A stretch of DNA of 64,000 nt from Pseudomonas sp. RIT288 (GTDB lineage: Bacteria > Pseudomonadota > Gammaproteobacteria > Pseudomonadales > Pseudomonadaceae), in NCBI RefSeq assembly GCF_000631985.1, contig NZ_JFYN01000042.1:124001-188000 (forward strand). The letters run 5' to 3'. Positions 10,429-17,888 of this stretch are shown piece by piece. The first letter of the stretch is position 1. The number at the start of each line of letters is the position of its first letter. Made by a program: the position numbers and the translations under genes. The notes under the pieces are model-generated. The model was not told the DNA's origin, made no database searches, and saw only the letters and a list, made by a program, of their open reading frames with translations.

Positions 10429-11892
10429 ATGGAATTCACGATTCAACACTTTATTGCGCTTGCGCCACTGTTGATCACCAGCCTCACCATTATCGTGGTG
10501 ATGCTGGCAATCGCCTGGCGCCGCAACCACTCGCAGACCTTCCTGATCTCGGTCGCCGGTCTGAACCTGGCCCTGCTGTCGATCCTGCCAGCCCTGAAAG
10601 TCGCGCCTCTGGCCGTGACTCCATTGCTGCAGATCGACACCTTCGCCTGCCTGTACATGGCGCTGATCCTGGTCGCCACCCTCGCTTGTGTAACCCTAGC
10701 CCACGCCTACCTCGGCGATGGCGGTTCGGGTTACCCGGGCAACCGTGAAGAACTGTACCTGCTGATCCTGATGGCCGCCGCCGGTGGTCTGGTTCTGGTC
10801 AGCGCGCAGCACCTGGCCGGTTTGTTCATCGGTCTGGAACTGCTGTCGGTGCCGGTCTACGGTCTGGTGGCTTACGCCTTCTTCAACAAGCGTTCGCTGG
10901 AAGCCGGCATCAAGTACATGGTGCTGTCGGCCGCCGGTTCCGCGTTCCTGTTGTTCGGCATGGCCCTGCTCTACGCTGACGCCGGCACCCTGAGCTTCGT
11001 CGGTATCGGTCAGGCGCTGGCCACCACCAACCTGCCGAGCTCGCTGGCTCAGCTGGGTCTGGGCATGATGCTGATCGGTCTGGCATTCAAGCTGTCGCTG
11101 GTACCGTTCCACCTGTGGACGCCGGACGTGTACGAAGGTGCTCCGGCGCCGGTCGCCGCGTTCCTCGCCACGGCGTCGAAGGTTGCCGTGTTCGCGGTGA
11201 TGGTGCGTCTGTTCCAGATCTCCCCTGCCGCGAGCAGTGGCGTACTGAGCGACGTGCTGAGCGTGATCGCTATCGCCTCGATCCTGTTCGGTAACCTGCT
11301 GGCCCTGACCCAGAGCAACCTCAAGCGTCTGCTCGGTTACTCGTCCATTGCGCACTTCGGCTACCTGCTGATCGCGCTGGTGGCGAGCAAGGGTCTGGCG
11401 GTGGAAGCCATCGGCGTGTACCTGGTCACCTACGTGATCACCAGCCTTGGCGCCTTCGGCGTGATCACCCTGATGTCCTCGCCCTACAACGGCCGTGACG
11501 CCGACGCACTGTACGAGTACCGCGGCCTGTTCTGGCGCCGTCCGTACCTGACCGCGGTACTGACCGTGATGATGCTGTCCCTGGCCGGTATCCCGCTGAC
11601 TGCCGGCTTCATCGGCAAGTTCTACATCATCGCCACCGGTGTCGAGTCGCACCAATGGTGGCTGGTCGGTTCCCTGGTACTGGGTAGCGCCATCGGCGTG
11701 TTTTACTACCTGCGCGTGATGGTCACCCTGTACCTGATCGAGCCGAACCTGCGCCGCCACGACGCCCAGCTGCACTGGGAACAGAAGGCAGGCGGCGTAA
11801 TGCTGCTGGCCATCGCCGTGGTCGCGTTCTTCCTCGGTGTGTACCCGCAGCCATTGCTGACGCTGGTTCAGCAGGCGGGTCTGGCGGGCTGA
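10429..11892 (+). CDS. nuoN: NADH-quinone oxidoreductase subunit N
   Basis: Third antiporter-like subunit and last gene of the nuo operon. The chosen ATG gives 487 residues beginning MEFTIQHF, with AGAGCG just upstream. A longer in-frame start at 10366 would run back into nuoM and adds a non-conserved extension. Core motifs include GLELLSVPVYGLVAY and PFHLWTPDVYEGAPAPVAAF. A strong terminator follows. Confidence 0.96.
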   Translation: MEFTIQHFIALAPLLITSLTIIVVMLAIAWRRNHSQTFLISVAGLNLALLSILPALKVAPLAVTPLLQIDTFACLYMALILVATLACVTLAHAYLGDGGSGYPGNREELYLLILMAAAGGLVLVSAQHLAGLFIGLELLSVPVYGLVAYAFFNKRSLEAGIKYMVLSAAGSAFLLFGMALLYADAGTLSFVGIGQALATTNLPSSLAQLGLGMMLIGLAFKLSLVPFHLWTPDVYEGAPAPVAAFLATASKVAVFAVMVRLFQISPAASSGVLSDVLSVIAIASILFGNLLALTQSNLKRLLGYSSIAHFGYLLIALVASKGLAVEAIGVYLVTYVITSLGAFGVITLMSSPYNGRDADALYEYRGLFWRRPYLTAVLTVMMLSLAGIPLTAGFIGKFYIIATGVESHQWWLVGSLVLGSAIGVFYYLRVMVTLYLIEPNLRRHDAQLHWEQKAGGVMLLAIAVVAFFLGVYPQPLLTLVQQAGLAG

Positions 11893-11914
11893 TTGCTCGG
11901 CTTGCTTTAGCTGC

Positions 11915-11952
11915 AAACAAAAACGGCACCTTCGGGTGCCGTTTTTGTTTTT
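11915..11952 (+). terminator. intrinsic terminator of the nuo operon
   Basis: A near-perfect hairpin with a TTCG tetraloop at 11931-11934. Its arms, 11916-11930 and 11935-11949, are GC-rich near the loop and A/T-rich at the base. A T-rich tail follows, and because the other arm is A-rich it may work on both strands. Confidence 0.9.
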
Positions 11953-11967
11953 GTGAGATTCAACAGC

Positions 11968-12036
11968 AAAAGATCGCAGCCTTCGGCAGCTCCTACAGGG
12001 GAATTGTGCAGGAGCTGCCGAAGGCTGCGATCTTTT
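11968..12036. repeat. REPIN, family A (AGGAGCTGCCGAAGGCTGCG type)
   Basis: Two inverted copies of a REP palindrome separated by a short spacer, lying between the convergent ends of nuoN and the acetyltransferase gene. The same core recurs at 26024, 36053, 41529, 50457, 53179 and 56291. Such paired REPs are dispersed by RAYT transposases in Pseudomonas; no RAYT gene was seen in this window. Confidence 0.85.
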
Positions 12037-12041
12037 GATCT

Positions 12042-12509
12042 TCACCCCAATGTCTTCACCATCGGCACGCAGGCCAGTCGCAGACCCGAAGGTGATTGAT
12101 AAACCGCACTCTCCTCCCCGACATAACCGCAGCGACGATAAAAGTCGACCGCATTCAATGTTGCGTCCAGGCACACCTCGGTCAGCCCGAGATCCCGCGC
12201 CAAATCTTCGAGAAAGACCAGAACACGCCTGCCCAGCCCACGCTGCATGAAATCCGGGCGAATGAAGATCGCGCCAATTTCACGGTAATCCAGATCAAGC
12301 ATGCCGGTCGCTACAGCCTCACCCTCAATGCAGCCCAGATAAAAGTGTTTTTCCATCAGCGTGTCGTAGCCGTCTTCGGCCGCTCCTTGGATCCAGTCGA
12401 GCATTTGCTGCTGGCTGTAGGCACCGACGCATTGCTGCCGGATGGCCAGGCGCCGAATCTCGAACGCGATCCGGGCGTCGTCCGGGGTAGCTCTTCTTAT
12501 CTCGAACAT
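12042..12509 (-). CDS. GNAT-family N-acetyltransferase
   Basis: A single-domain protein of 155 residues with the GNAT fold. The acetyl-CoA-binding motif A is visible as IFIRPDFMQRGLGRRVL, and the C-terminal NAVDFYRRCGYV is the usual motif B. The substrate cannot be told from sequence. GGAGAG precedes the ATG. A hairpin with a T-run on this strand lies about 35 bases upstream (12545-12575). It converges with nuoN, separated by a terminator and a REPIN. Confidence 0.88.
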   Translation of the reverse strand: MFEIRRATPDDARIAFEIRRLAIRQQCVGAYSQQQMLDWIQGAAEDGYDTLMEKHFYLGCIEGEAVATGMLDLDYREIGAIFIRPDFMQRGLGRRVLVFLEDLARDLGLTEVCLDATLNAVDFYRRCGYVGEESAVYQSPSGLRLACVPMVKTLG

Positions 12510-12544
12510 TTATCTCTCCATGAGCCATGTGCGTACGGAGCATG

Positions 12545-12575
12545 AAAAAGCCCCGTCCATTGCTGGCGGGGCTTT
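12545..12575 (-). terminator. intrinsic-terminator-like hairpin upstream of the GNAT gene
   Basis: Arms AAAGCCCCG (12547-12555) and CGGGGCTTT (12567-12575) enclose an 11-base loop. Read on the minus strand it ends in five T, as a terminator should. It lies between the toxin-antitoxin region and the minus-strand acetyltransferase gene. It therefore either ends a short minus-strand transcript or acts as a leader attenuator for that gene. Confidence 0.6.
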
Positions 12576-12879
12576 GGGTAATACGTCCAATGACAAACAC
12601 GTATGACCTCATGGCCCGCCGGAAGCGGTCATGGAGGAATACATCATGGTCATTCGAAGTCGGGCAGTCATGGGGTGATAGTGCTGCGGATTGTTCCGAC
12701 ACGTCAATTGTGAAGTCTCCCCTCTACTCAATCGAACGTTCTCACCACACTCGCCGATTCGTCCTACAGGTGTTTTTACGACCGGAGTCTACCGTTCAAA
12801 AAGGGACGAAAAGGACGGCCTGGAGGCCTTGACCGATTCGGTTATCGAGACAACACCATACGTAGGTAGCGTACAGAAC
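12576..12879. other. intergenic region before the toxin-antitoxin pair
   Basis: About 300 bases with no supported gene. It must hold the higBA promoter. A short dyad, TACG-N7-CGTA near 12859-12873, lies just before the toxin start and could be part of an operator. An open frame runs through part of the region but has no ribosome-binding site and low-complexity content. Confidence 0.4.
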
Positions 12880-13230
12880 ATGGATGCTCTTTTTGTCGAA
12901 TTACGTATGTTTCAGAAATACCGAAACGATTATCTGGACGACGATCTATTTCGGAGCTTTCAACTGGAGTTGCTGAAAAACCCCGAAGCGGGCGATCTGA
13001 TCGAGGGCACAGGCGGGCTACGCAAGATTCGCTTTTGTGATCAGCGACGAGGCAAGGGCAAGCGCAGCGGATTACGGGTGATTTGCTACTGGTGGTCGGG
13101 TTTCAACCAATTCTGGCTGTTCACTGTGTACGGCAAAGACGAGTACACCGACCTCTCGCCGGCTCAGAAAAAACAGTTCAAACAAACTCTGAATAAAGAA
13201 ATCAACACGAGATCCCACTATGAAACGTGA
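12880..13230 (+). CDS. higB-2: HigB2-type mRNA-interferase toxin (RelE superfamily)
   Basis: Toxin of a type II toxin-antitoxin pair. RelE-fold HigB proteins bind the ribosome and cleave mRNA. The 116-residue form starting MDALFVEL fits the family; a longer in-frame start at 12691 adds a non-conserved leader. Conserved stretches are the early KYRNDYL, LLKNPEAGD, GTGGLRKIRF, the basic RGKGKRSGLRVICY, and YGKDEYTDLS. The toxin gene comes first, which is the usual order for HigBA, and its end overlaps the antitoxin start by 11 bases. Closely resembles the Vibrio HigB2 proteins. Confidence 0.88.
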   Translation: MDALFVELRMFQKYRNDYLDDDLFRSFQLELLKNPEAGDLIEGTGGLRKIRFCDQRRGKGKRSGLRVICYWWSGFNQFWLFTVYGKDEYTDLSPAQKKQFKQTLNKEINTRSHYET

Positions 13231-13534
13231 CATTTTTTCCGAATTGATGGATGGCCTCGAAGCTCTGGCAGAAGAGCGCCAAGGCAAAATTACGCTGCGC
13301 ACACACAAGGTTCAATTACCGAAACTGATGCCCATCACTGCCGAGGAAGTGATAGCCATCCGCCAACAGCTCAACCTCTCGAGGTCAGTGTTCGCCATGT
13401 ACCTGCGCACCAACACGCGAACCCTGGAAAACTGGGAGCAAGGACGAGCAACACCCAATGCACAGGCCACGACCCTGATCCGTCTGGTCGAGCGATTTCC
13501 ACAAACCATTGAGCAACTCGCAGCCTTGAACTGA
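13220..13534 (+). CDS. higA-2: HigA2-type antitoxin, XRE-family DNA-binding protein
   Basis: Antitoxin partner of the preceding HigB2 and probable autorepressor of the pair. Of 104 residues, the N-terminal 40 form a linker with KITLRTHKVQLP. The rest is a helix-turn-helix containing RQQLNLSRSVFAMYL and RTLENWEQGRATPN, the hallmark of the HigA2/NadS group. The overlap with the toxin gene suggests coupled translation. Confidence 0.9.
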   Translation: MKRDIFSELMDGLEALAEERQGKITLRTHKVQLPKLMPITAEEVIAIRQQLNLSRSVFAMYLRTNTRTLENWEQGRATPNAQATTLIRLVERFPQTIEQLAALN

Positions 13535-13706
13535 ACCCGCTTGGCACAAACCATTCATGACGAAATTGTAATTCCCCCATCACCTTGGCGTTATCCGCAG
13601 CTTGCAACGATGTCACCCGGCGACCAATGCCGGCGGGCCCTGCCCCGCCGAACAATAAAACCACGCCGACGCACGTTCCCGTTCTGCCGAACCCAAGGAG
13701 TGTTTG

Positions 13707-15032
13707 ATGGTTAACAATACAAAAATGTCGATGGCCGCTTTAGCGGTGGTGGTCGGCTCCGGGCCGTCCATGGTGTTTGCAGAAGACAAGCCTGAGGGCT
13801 TTGTCGAAGGCAGTAGCCTGACGGTGCTCAACCGCAACTTCTACTTCAATCGTGATCATCGCAACGACCAGTCCAGCCCCACCGGCAACGGTTACTCCGA
13901 AGCCTGGGCGCATGCGGTGATCAGCAAGTTCGAATCCGGTTTCACTCAAGGCACCGTTGGGGTCGGTGTCGATGCGTTTGCCATGCTCGGTTTGAAACTC
14001 GACACCGGTGACGGACGCAACGGCGGGCGCAGTTCGTTCGATGTGTTGCCGGTCAACAGTGACGGCCAGGCGCGGGATGAATACACCAAGGTCGGTGGCG
14101 CTGCCAAAGTGCGGGCCTTCGATACGGTGGTCAAGGTCGGTGATGTGTTCCCGGCCAACCCGGTGGTGGCGGCCGGTGACTCGCGCTTGCTGCCGGAGAG
14201 CTTTCGCGGCGTGACGGCGACCAACACCAGCATCGACGGTCTGTCGATTCAGGGCGGACGGCTGCATGCGATGAGCCAGCCGGTGTCCAGCGACATGCGC
14301 GAAAACTTCGCCACGTTCTACGCAGGTCCAGTCAATTCGCCGTGGATCGCTTACGGTGGTGGCGACTATGTGCTGAACAAGAACCTCAGTTTCAGCCTGT
14401 ATTCCAGTCGCCTCAAGGATGCCTGGAACCAGTATTACGCCGGCACCGCTTGGACCTATCCGCTGTCGGACGAGCTGTCGCTGTTCGGTGGTCTGAACTA
14501 TTACAAAGCCGTCGACGAAGGCAAACAACTGCTCGGCCAATTCGACAACAACATCTGGAGCGGCCGCGTCGGCGTGAAGCTCGGCGCGCACTCTCTCGCC
14601 CTTTCCCACCAGCGCAACAACGGCAACGATGACTTCGATTACCTGCGCCAGTCCGACTCGATCTTCCTCGACAACTCGATCCAGTACAGCGACTTCAACT
14701 CGCCGAAAGAACGTTCGTGGATGGTGCGCTACGACCTCGACATGAGTGCTTACGGTGTGCCGGGGCTGTCATTCATGACCCGTTACGCGCGCGGCACCGA
14801 CGCCGACTATTCCAACGCCAACGCCGTGTATATGCGCCGTGATGCCGAGGGCAATCCACTGACCGACCAGAAGCGCTGGGAGCGTGACGTCGAAGTCAAA
14901 TACGTGGTGCAGAGCGGTTCGATGAAAGACCTGTCGCTGCGCTTGCGCCAGGCCACCACCCGCGCTACGGCGTTCGAGTCCGACCTGGATGAAGTGAGGG
15001 TGATCGTCGAATACCCGCTGGCGATTCTCTGA
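13707..15032 (+). CDS. OprD-family outer-membrane porin
   Basis: Substrate-specific 18-strand porin of the OprD family, used by Pseudomonas for uptake of amino acids or organic acids. The 441-residue product begins with a signal peptide (about 24 residues, ending MVFA). It then has the family landmarks GFVEGSSLTVLNRNFYFNRD, LLPESFRG and the C-terminal VIVEYPLAIL. AAGGAG lies six bases before the ATG; a TTG one codon earlier is less likely. No transporter or catabolic neighbour shows the substrate. A terminator follows. Confidence 0.92.
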   Translation: MVNNTKMSMAALAVVVGSGPSMVFAEDKPEGFVEGSSLTVLNRNFYFNRDHRNDQSSPTGNGYSEAWAHAVISKFESGFTQGTVGVGVDAFAMLGLKLDTGDGRNGGRSSFDVLPVNSDGQARDEYTKVGGAAKVRAFDTVVKVGDVFPANPVVAAGDSRLLPESFRGVTATNTSIDGLSIQGGRLHAMSQPVSSDMRENFATFYAGPVNSPWIAYGGGDYVLNKNLSFSLYSSRLKDAWNQYYAGTAWTYPLSDELSLFGGLNYYKAVDEGKQLLGQFDNNIWSGRVGVKLGAHSLALSHQRNNGNDDFDYLRQSDSIFLDNSIQYSDFNSPKERSWMVRYDLDMSAYGVPGLSFMTRYARGTDADYSNANAVYMRRDAEGNPLTDQKRWERDVEVKYVVQSGSMKDLSLRLRQATTRATAFESDLDEVRVIVEYPLAIL

Positions 15033-15096
15033 GTTTCCCGAGCAATACCATTCACCTTTAGAAGCTCCTTGCTCCTTTGGTCAGAGGTGAATTTTT

Positions 15097-15122
15097 TGGC
15101 GTCCTTCGGGGCGCCTTTTTTA
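15097..15122 (+). terminator. terminator after the OprD porin
   Basis: A short GC-rich hairpin, GGCGTCC-TTCG-GGGCGCC with one G-T pair, is followed by a run of at least six T. The tetraloop and T-tail are typical of an intrinsic terminator on the plus strand. Confidence 0.85.
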
Positions 15123-15182
15123 CATCTGCCAATATCACACCGCTGCCACAGGTTTGATCAGCGTTTCGAGAATGTTGAGCAC

Positions 15183-15212
15183 AAAAAAACCGGAGCCAAG
15201 GCTCCGGTTTTT
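15183..15212 (-). terminator. terminator of the cioAB operon (bidirectional form)
   Basis: Arms ACCGGAGCC (15189-15197) and GGCTCCGGT (15200-15208) are flanked by A- and T-runs on both sides. It lies four bases beyond the stop of the small DUF2474 gene, so it ends the minus-strand cio transcript. Confidence 0.88.
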
Positions 15213-15216
15213 CAGG

Positions 15217-15372
15217 TCAGTGGGTCCTCATTCCCGCTGCATACATCGCCAGTTTCAGCACACTCGCCACCACCGCGAGCGATACCACGCTGCCGAACCA
15301 GATCAGCAACAACCAGCCCAGACGCTTGTACCAGCGGCTGGTTTTGACCTCACGCGAATCAATGGTAGCCAT
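15217..15372 (-). CDS. DUF2474-type small membrane protein, accessory to Cio oxidase
   Basis: A 51-residue protein beginning MATIDSREV with one strong membrane helix (residues about 18-40, from LGWLLLIWFG to VVASVLKLA). Its ATG lies inside the end of cioB, a 14-base overlap, and its stop comes just before the operon terminator. Short one-helix proteins of this kind are found after cydB/cioB genes, where CydX-like subunits stabilise bd-type oxidases. The reading frame and position are seen directly; the accessory role is inferred from family context. Confidence 0.85.
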   Translation of the reverse strand: MATIDSREVKTSRWYKRLGWLLLIWFGSVVSLAVVASVLKLAMYAAGMRTH

Positions 15373-16375
15373 CGCCAATCCTCACTTTGCCGCGGAATAC
15401 GTAGTAGCTCCAGAAGGTGTACATCAGGATCACCGGCAGGATGAACAGTGCGCCGATCAGGGCGAACAACTGGCTCGAGGGCGGTGATGCCGCCGCCCAC
15501 AGGCTCACCGATGGCGGGATGATGTTTGGCCAGATACTTAGCGCCAGACCGATGTAACCGAGCAGCATCAGCACCAGAGTGAACACGAACGGCCAGTGGG
15601 TATGACGCTGACGCAACGTGCGCAGCAATCCGAACAACGCCAGCAGCGCCAACACCATCAACCCGACAAATACCTTCAGGTGTCCGCTGGTCGACCAGCG
15701 AGTGGCCAGCTCCGGGTGCAACTTCAGCGTCCATGCACCAATCACCACCACCATCGCCGTCAGCAACCACGCCAGCGGACGAGTGAAAAGACGCATCCGC
15801 GACTCGAGCATGCCTTCGGTCTTGACCAGCAACCAGGTGCTGCCCAACAGCGCATAAGCCACCACCAGACCGACACCGCACACCAGCGGGAACGGCGCCA
15901 GCCAGTCCAGGCCGCCACCGGCAAACTGCCGATCCACCACGGGAATGCCCGATACGTACGCGCCGATCGCCACACCCTGGGAGAACGTCGCCAGCAGCGA
16001 ACCGCCGATGAACGCTTTGTCCCACCAGTGGCGCTTTTGCGGTGACGACTTGAAGCGAAACTCGAACGCCACGCCACGGAAAATCAGCCCGCAGAGCATC
16101 AGGATCAGCGGCAGGTACAGCGCCTCCAGAATCACCCCGTAGGCCAGTGGAAACGCGCCATACAGCGCCGCACCACCGAGCACCAGCCAGGTTTCGTTGC
16201 CGTCCCACACCGGGGCGACAGTGTTCATCATCACGTCGCGCTCCTGCTCATCGGGGATCAGTGGGAACAGGATGCCCAGGCCCAGATCGAAGCCGTCCAT
16301 GATCACGTACATCATCACCCCGAAGGCGATGATCACTCCCCAGATCAACGAGAGATCGATACCTTGAATACCCAT
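15359..16375 (-). CDS. cioB: cyanide-insensitive bd-type quinol oxidase subunit II
   Basis: Membrane subunit (338 residues, about eight to nine helices) of the bd-family terminal oxidase that reduces oxygen with quinol. Family landmarks are the N-terminal VMMYVIMDGFDLGLGILFPL region and the WDGNETWLVLGG motif. The C-terminal YTFWSYYVFRGK is typical of CydB/CioB. It follows cioA by three bases, and the DUF2474 gene overlaps its 3' end. Confidence 0.94.
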   Translation of the reverse strand: MGIQGIDLSLIWGVIIAFGVMMYVIMDGFDLGLGILFPLIPDEQERDVMMNTVAPVWDGNETWLVLGGAALYGAFPLAYGVILEALYLPLILMLCGLIFRGVAFEFRFKSSPQKRHWWDKAFIGGSLLATFSQGVAIGAYVSGIPVVDRQFAGGGLDWLAPFPLVCGVGLVVAYALLGSTWLLVKTEGMLESRMRLFTRPLAWLLTAMVVVIGAWTLKLHPELATRWSTSGHLKVFVGLMVLALLALFGLLRTLRQRHTHWPFVFTLVLMLLGYIGLALSIWPNIIPPSVSLWAAASPPSSQLFALIGALFILPVILMYTFWSYYVFRGKVRIGDGYH

Positions 16376-16378
16376 GAC

Positions 16379-17782
16379 TCAATGCTCCTTCATCGGGGCG
16401 GTAGCCGCCGAAATGGGCCGGCGCGGGGTCGGCAACTGATCGCCCTCCGGCGGATGTTCGTGATGGGGCTGCGGGCCTTTCTTCACGAGTTTCATCATGT
16501 AGCCGATGCCCACGGTGAACACCGAGCAGTAGATCACCACGAACAGCAGCAGCGAGGTGCTCATCTGCGCCACCGAGTGATGCGACGCGGCGTCATGGGT
16601 GCGCATCAGGCCGTAAACCACCCACGGCTGACGCCCGACTTCGGTAGTGATCCAGCCGGCCAGCAACGCGATCAACCCGCTCGGCCCCATCAGCAACACC
16701 AGACGCTGGAAGCCACGATGCTGATAGAGCTTGCCGCCACGGCGCAACGCCAGACCCAGCACACCGACAAGGATCATCAACATGCCCAGCCCGGCCATGA
16801 CGCGGAAGCTCCAGAAGATGATGGTCGAGTTCGGCCGGTCCTCCTTCGGGAAGCTCTTGAGCGCCGGGATCTGCTTGTCGAGGCTGTGAGTCAGGATCAG
16901 GCTGCCCAGGTACGGAATTTCCAGCGCATACCTGGTCTTCTCCGCCTGCATGTCGGGGATGCCGAACAGCACCAGCGGCGTCGGGCCGTTGTCGGCGTTT
17001 TCCCAGTGGCCTTCGATGGCGGCGATTTTTGCCGGTTGATGTTCCAGGGTGTTCAAGCCATGAGCGTCACCGACCACCGCCTGAATCGGCGCCACGATCA
17101 ACGCCATCCACAACGCCATGGAAAACATCCTGCGCACCGGCGCGGTATTGTTGCCGCGCAGCAAGTGCCAGGCCGCCGACGAGCCAACGAAGAAGGCCGT
17201 GGCGACGAACGCGGCGATCGCCATGTGCGCCAGACGGAACGGAAACGACGGGTTGAACACGATCGCCAGCCAGTCCAGCGGCATCACCCGCCCGTCGACA
17301 ATTTCAAAGCCCTGCGGCGTCTGCATCCAACTGTTGGAAGCGAGAATCCAGAACGTTGAAATCAGCGTGCCGATAGCGACCATCACCGTGGCAAAGAAGT
17401 GCAAGCCACGGCCGACGCGGTTCCAGCCGAACAGCATGACCCCGAGAAACCCGGCCTCAAGGAAGAACGCAGTCAGCACCTCATAGGTCAGCAACGGCCC
17501 GGTGATGCTTCCGGCGAAGTCGGAAAAGCCGCTCCAGTTGGTGCCGAACTGGTATGCCATGACCAGCCCCGAGACCACGCCCATGCCGAAGTTGACAGCG
17601 AAGATCTTCGACCAGAAGTGGTAGAGATCGCGGTAAGTGTCGTCACGGGTTTTCAGCCACAGGCCTTCGAGTACCGCGAGGAAACTCGCCAGGCCGATGG
17701 TGATCGCCGGGAAGATAATGTGAAACGAAACCGTGAACGCGAATTGAATTCGCGCCAGGTCCAGTGCCTCCATGTTGAGCAT
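16379..17782 (-). CDS. cioA: cyanide-insensitive bd-type quinol oxidase subunit I
   Basis: Catalytic subunit holding the haems and the quinol site. The start giving MLNMEALDLARIQ (467 residues) has GAGG about nine bases upstream; a longer in-frame start at 17818 seems unneeded. A conserved N-terminal histidine (residue 21, in FTVSFHIIFPA) and the GRQPWVVYGLMRT signature are present. The short quinol loop and the association with CioB and DUF2474 favour the Cio type over the Escherichia-type CydAB. The ydeP-like gene ends 106 bases upstream on the same strand. Confidence 0.93.
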   Translation of the reverse strand: MLNMEALDLARIQFAFTVSFHIIFPAITIGLASFLAVLEGLWLKTRDDTYRDLYHFWSKIFAVNFGMGVVSGLVMAYQFGTNWSGFSDFAGSITGPLLTYEVLTAFFLEAGFLGVMLFGWNRVGRGLHFFATVMVAIGTLISTFWILASNSWMQTPQGFEIVDGRVMPLDWLAIVFNPSFPFRLAHMAIAAFVATAFFVGSSAAWHLLRGNNTAPVRRMFSMALWMALIVAPIQAVVGDAHGLNTLEHQPAKIAAIEGHWENADNGPTPLVLFGIPDMQAEKTRYALEIPYLGSLILTHSLDKQIPALKSFPKEDRPNSTIIFWSFRVMAGLGMLMILVGVLGLALRRGGKLYQHRGFQRLVLLMGPSGLIALLAGWITTEVGRQPWVVYGLMRTHDAASHHSVAQMSTSLLLFVVIYCSVFTVGIGYMMKLVKKGPQPHHEHPPEGDQLPTPRRPISAATAPMKEH

Positions 17783-17888
17783 AATGATGTCCTCATCCAG
17801 GCTGAAAAGCGGCAGCACGTCGCCGGGCCACCGCCAGGCGCGAACGCCTGCAGCCAGTCAAATTGCCAGTGTTTTTATCAGTAGCGGG

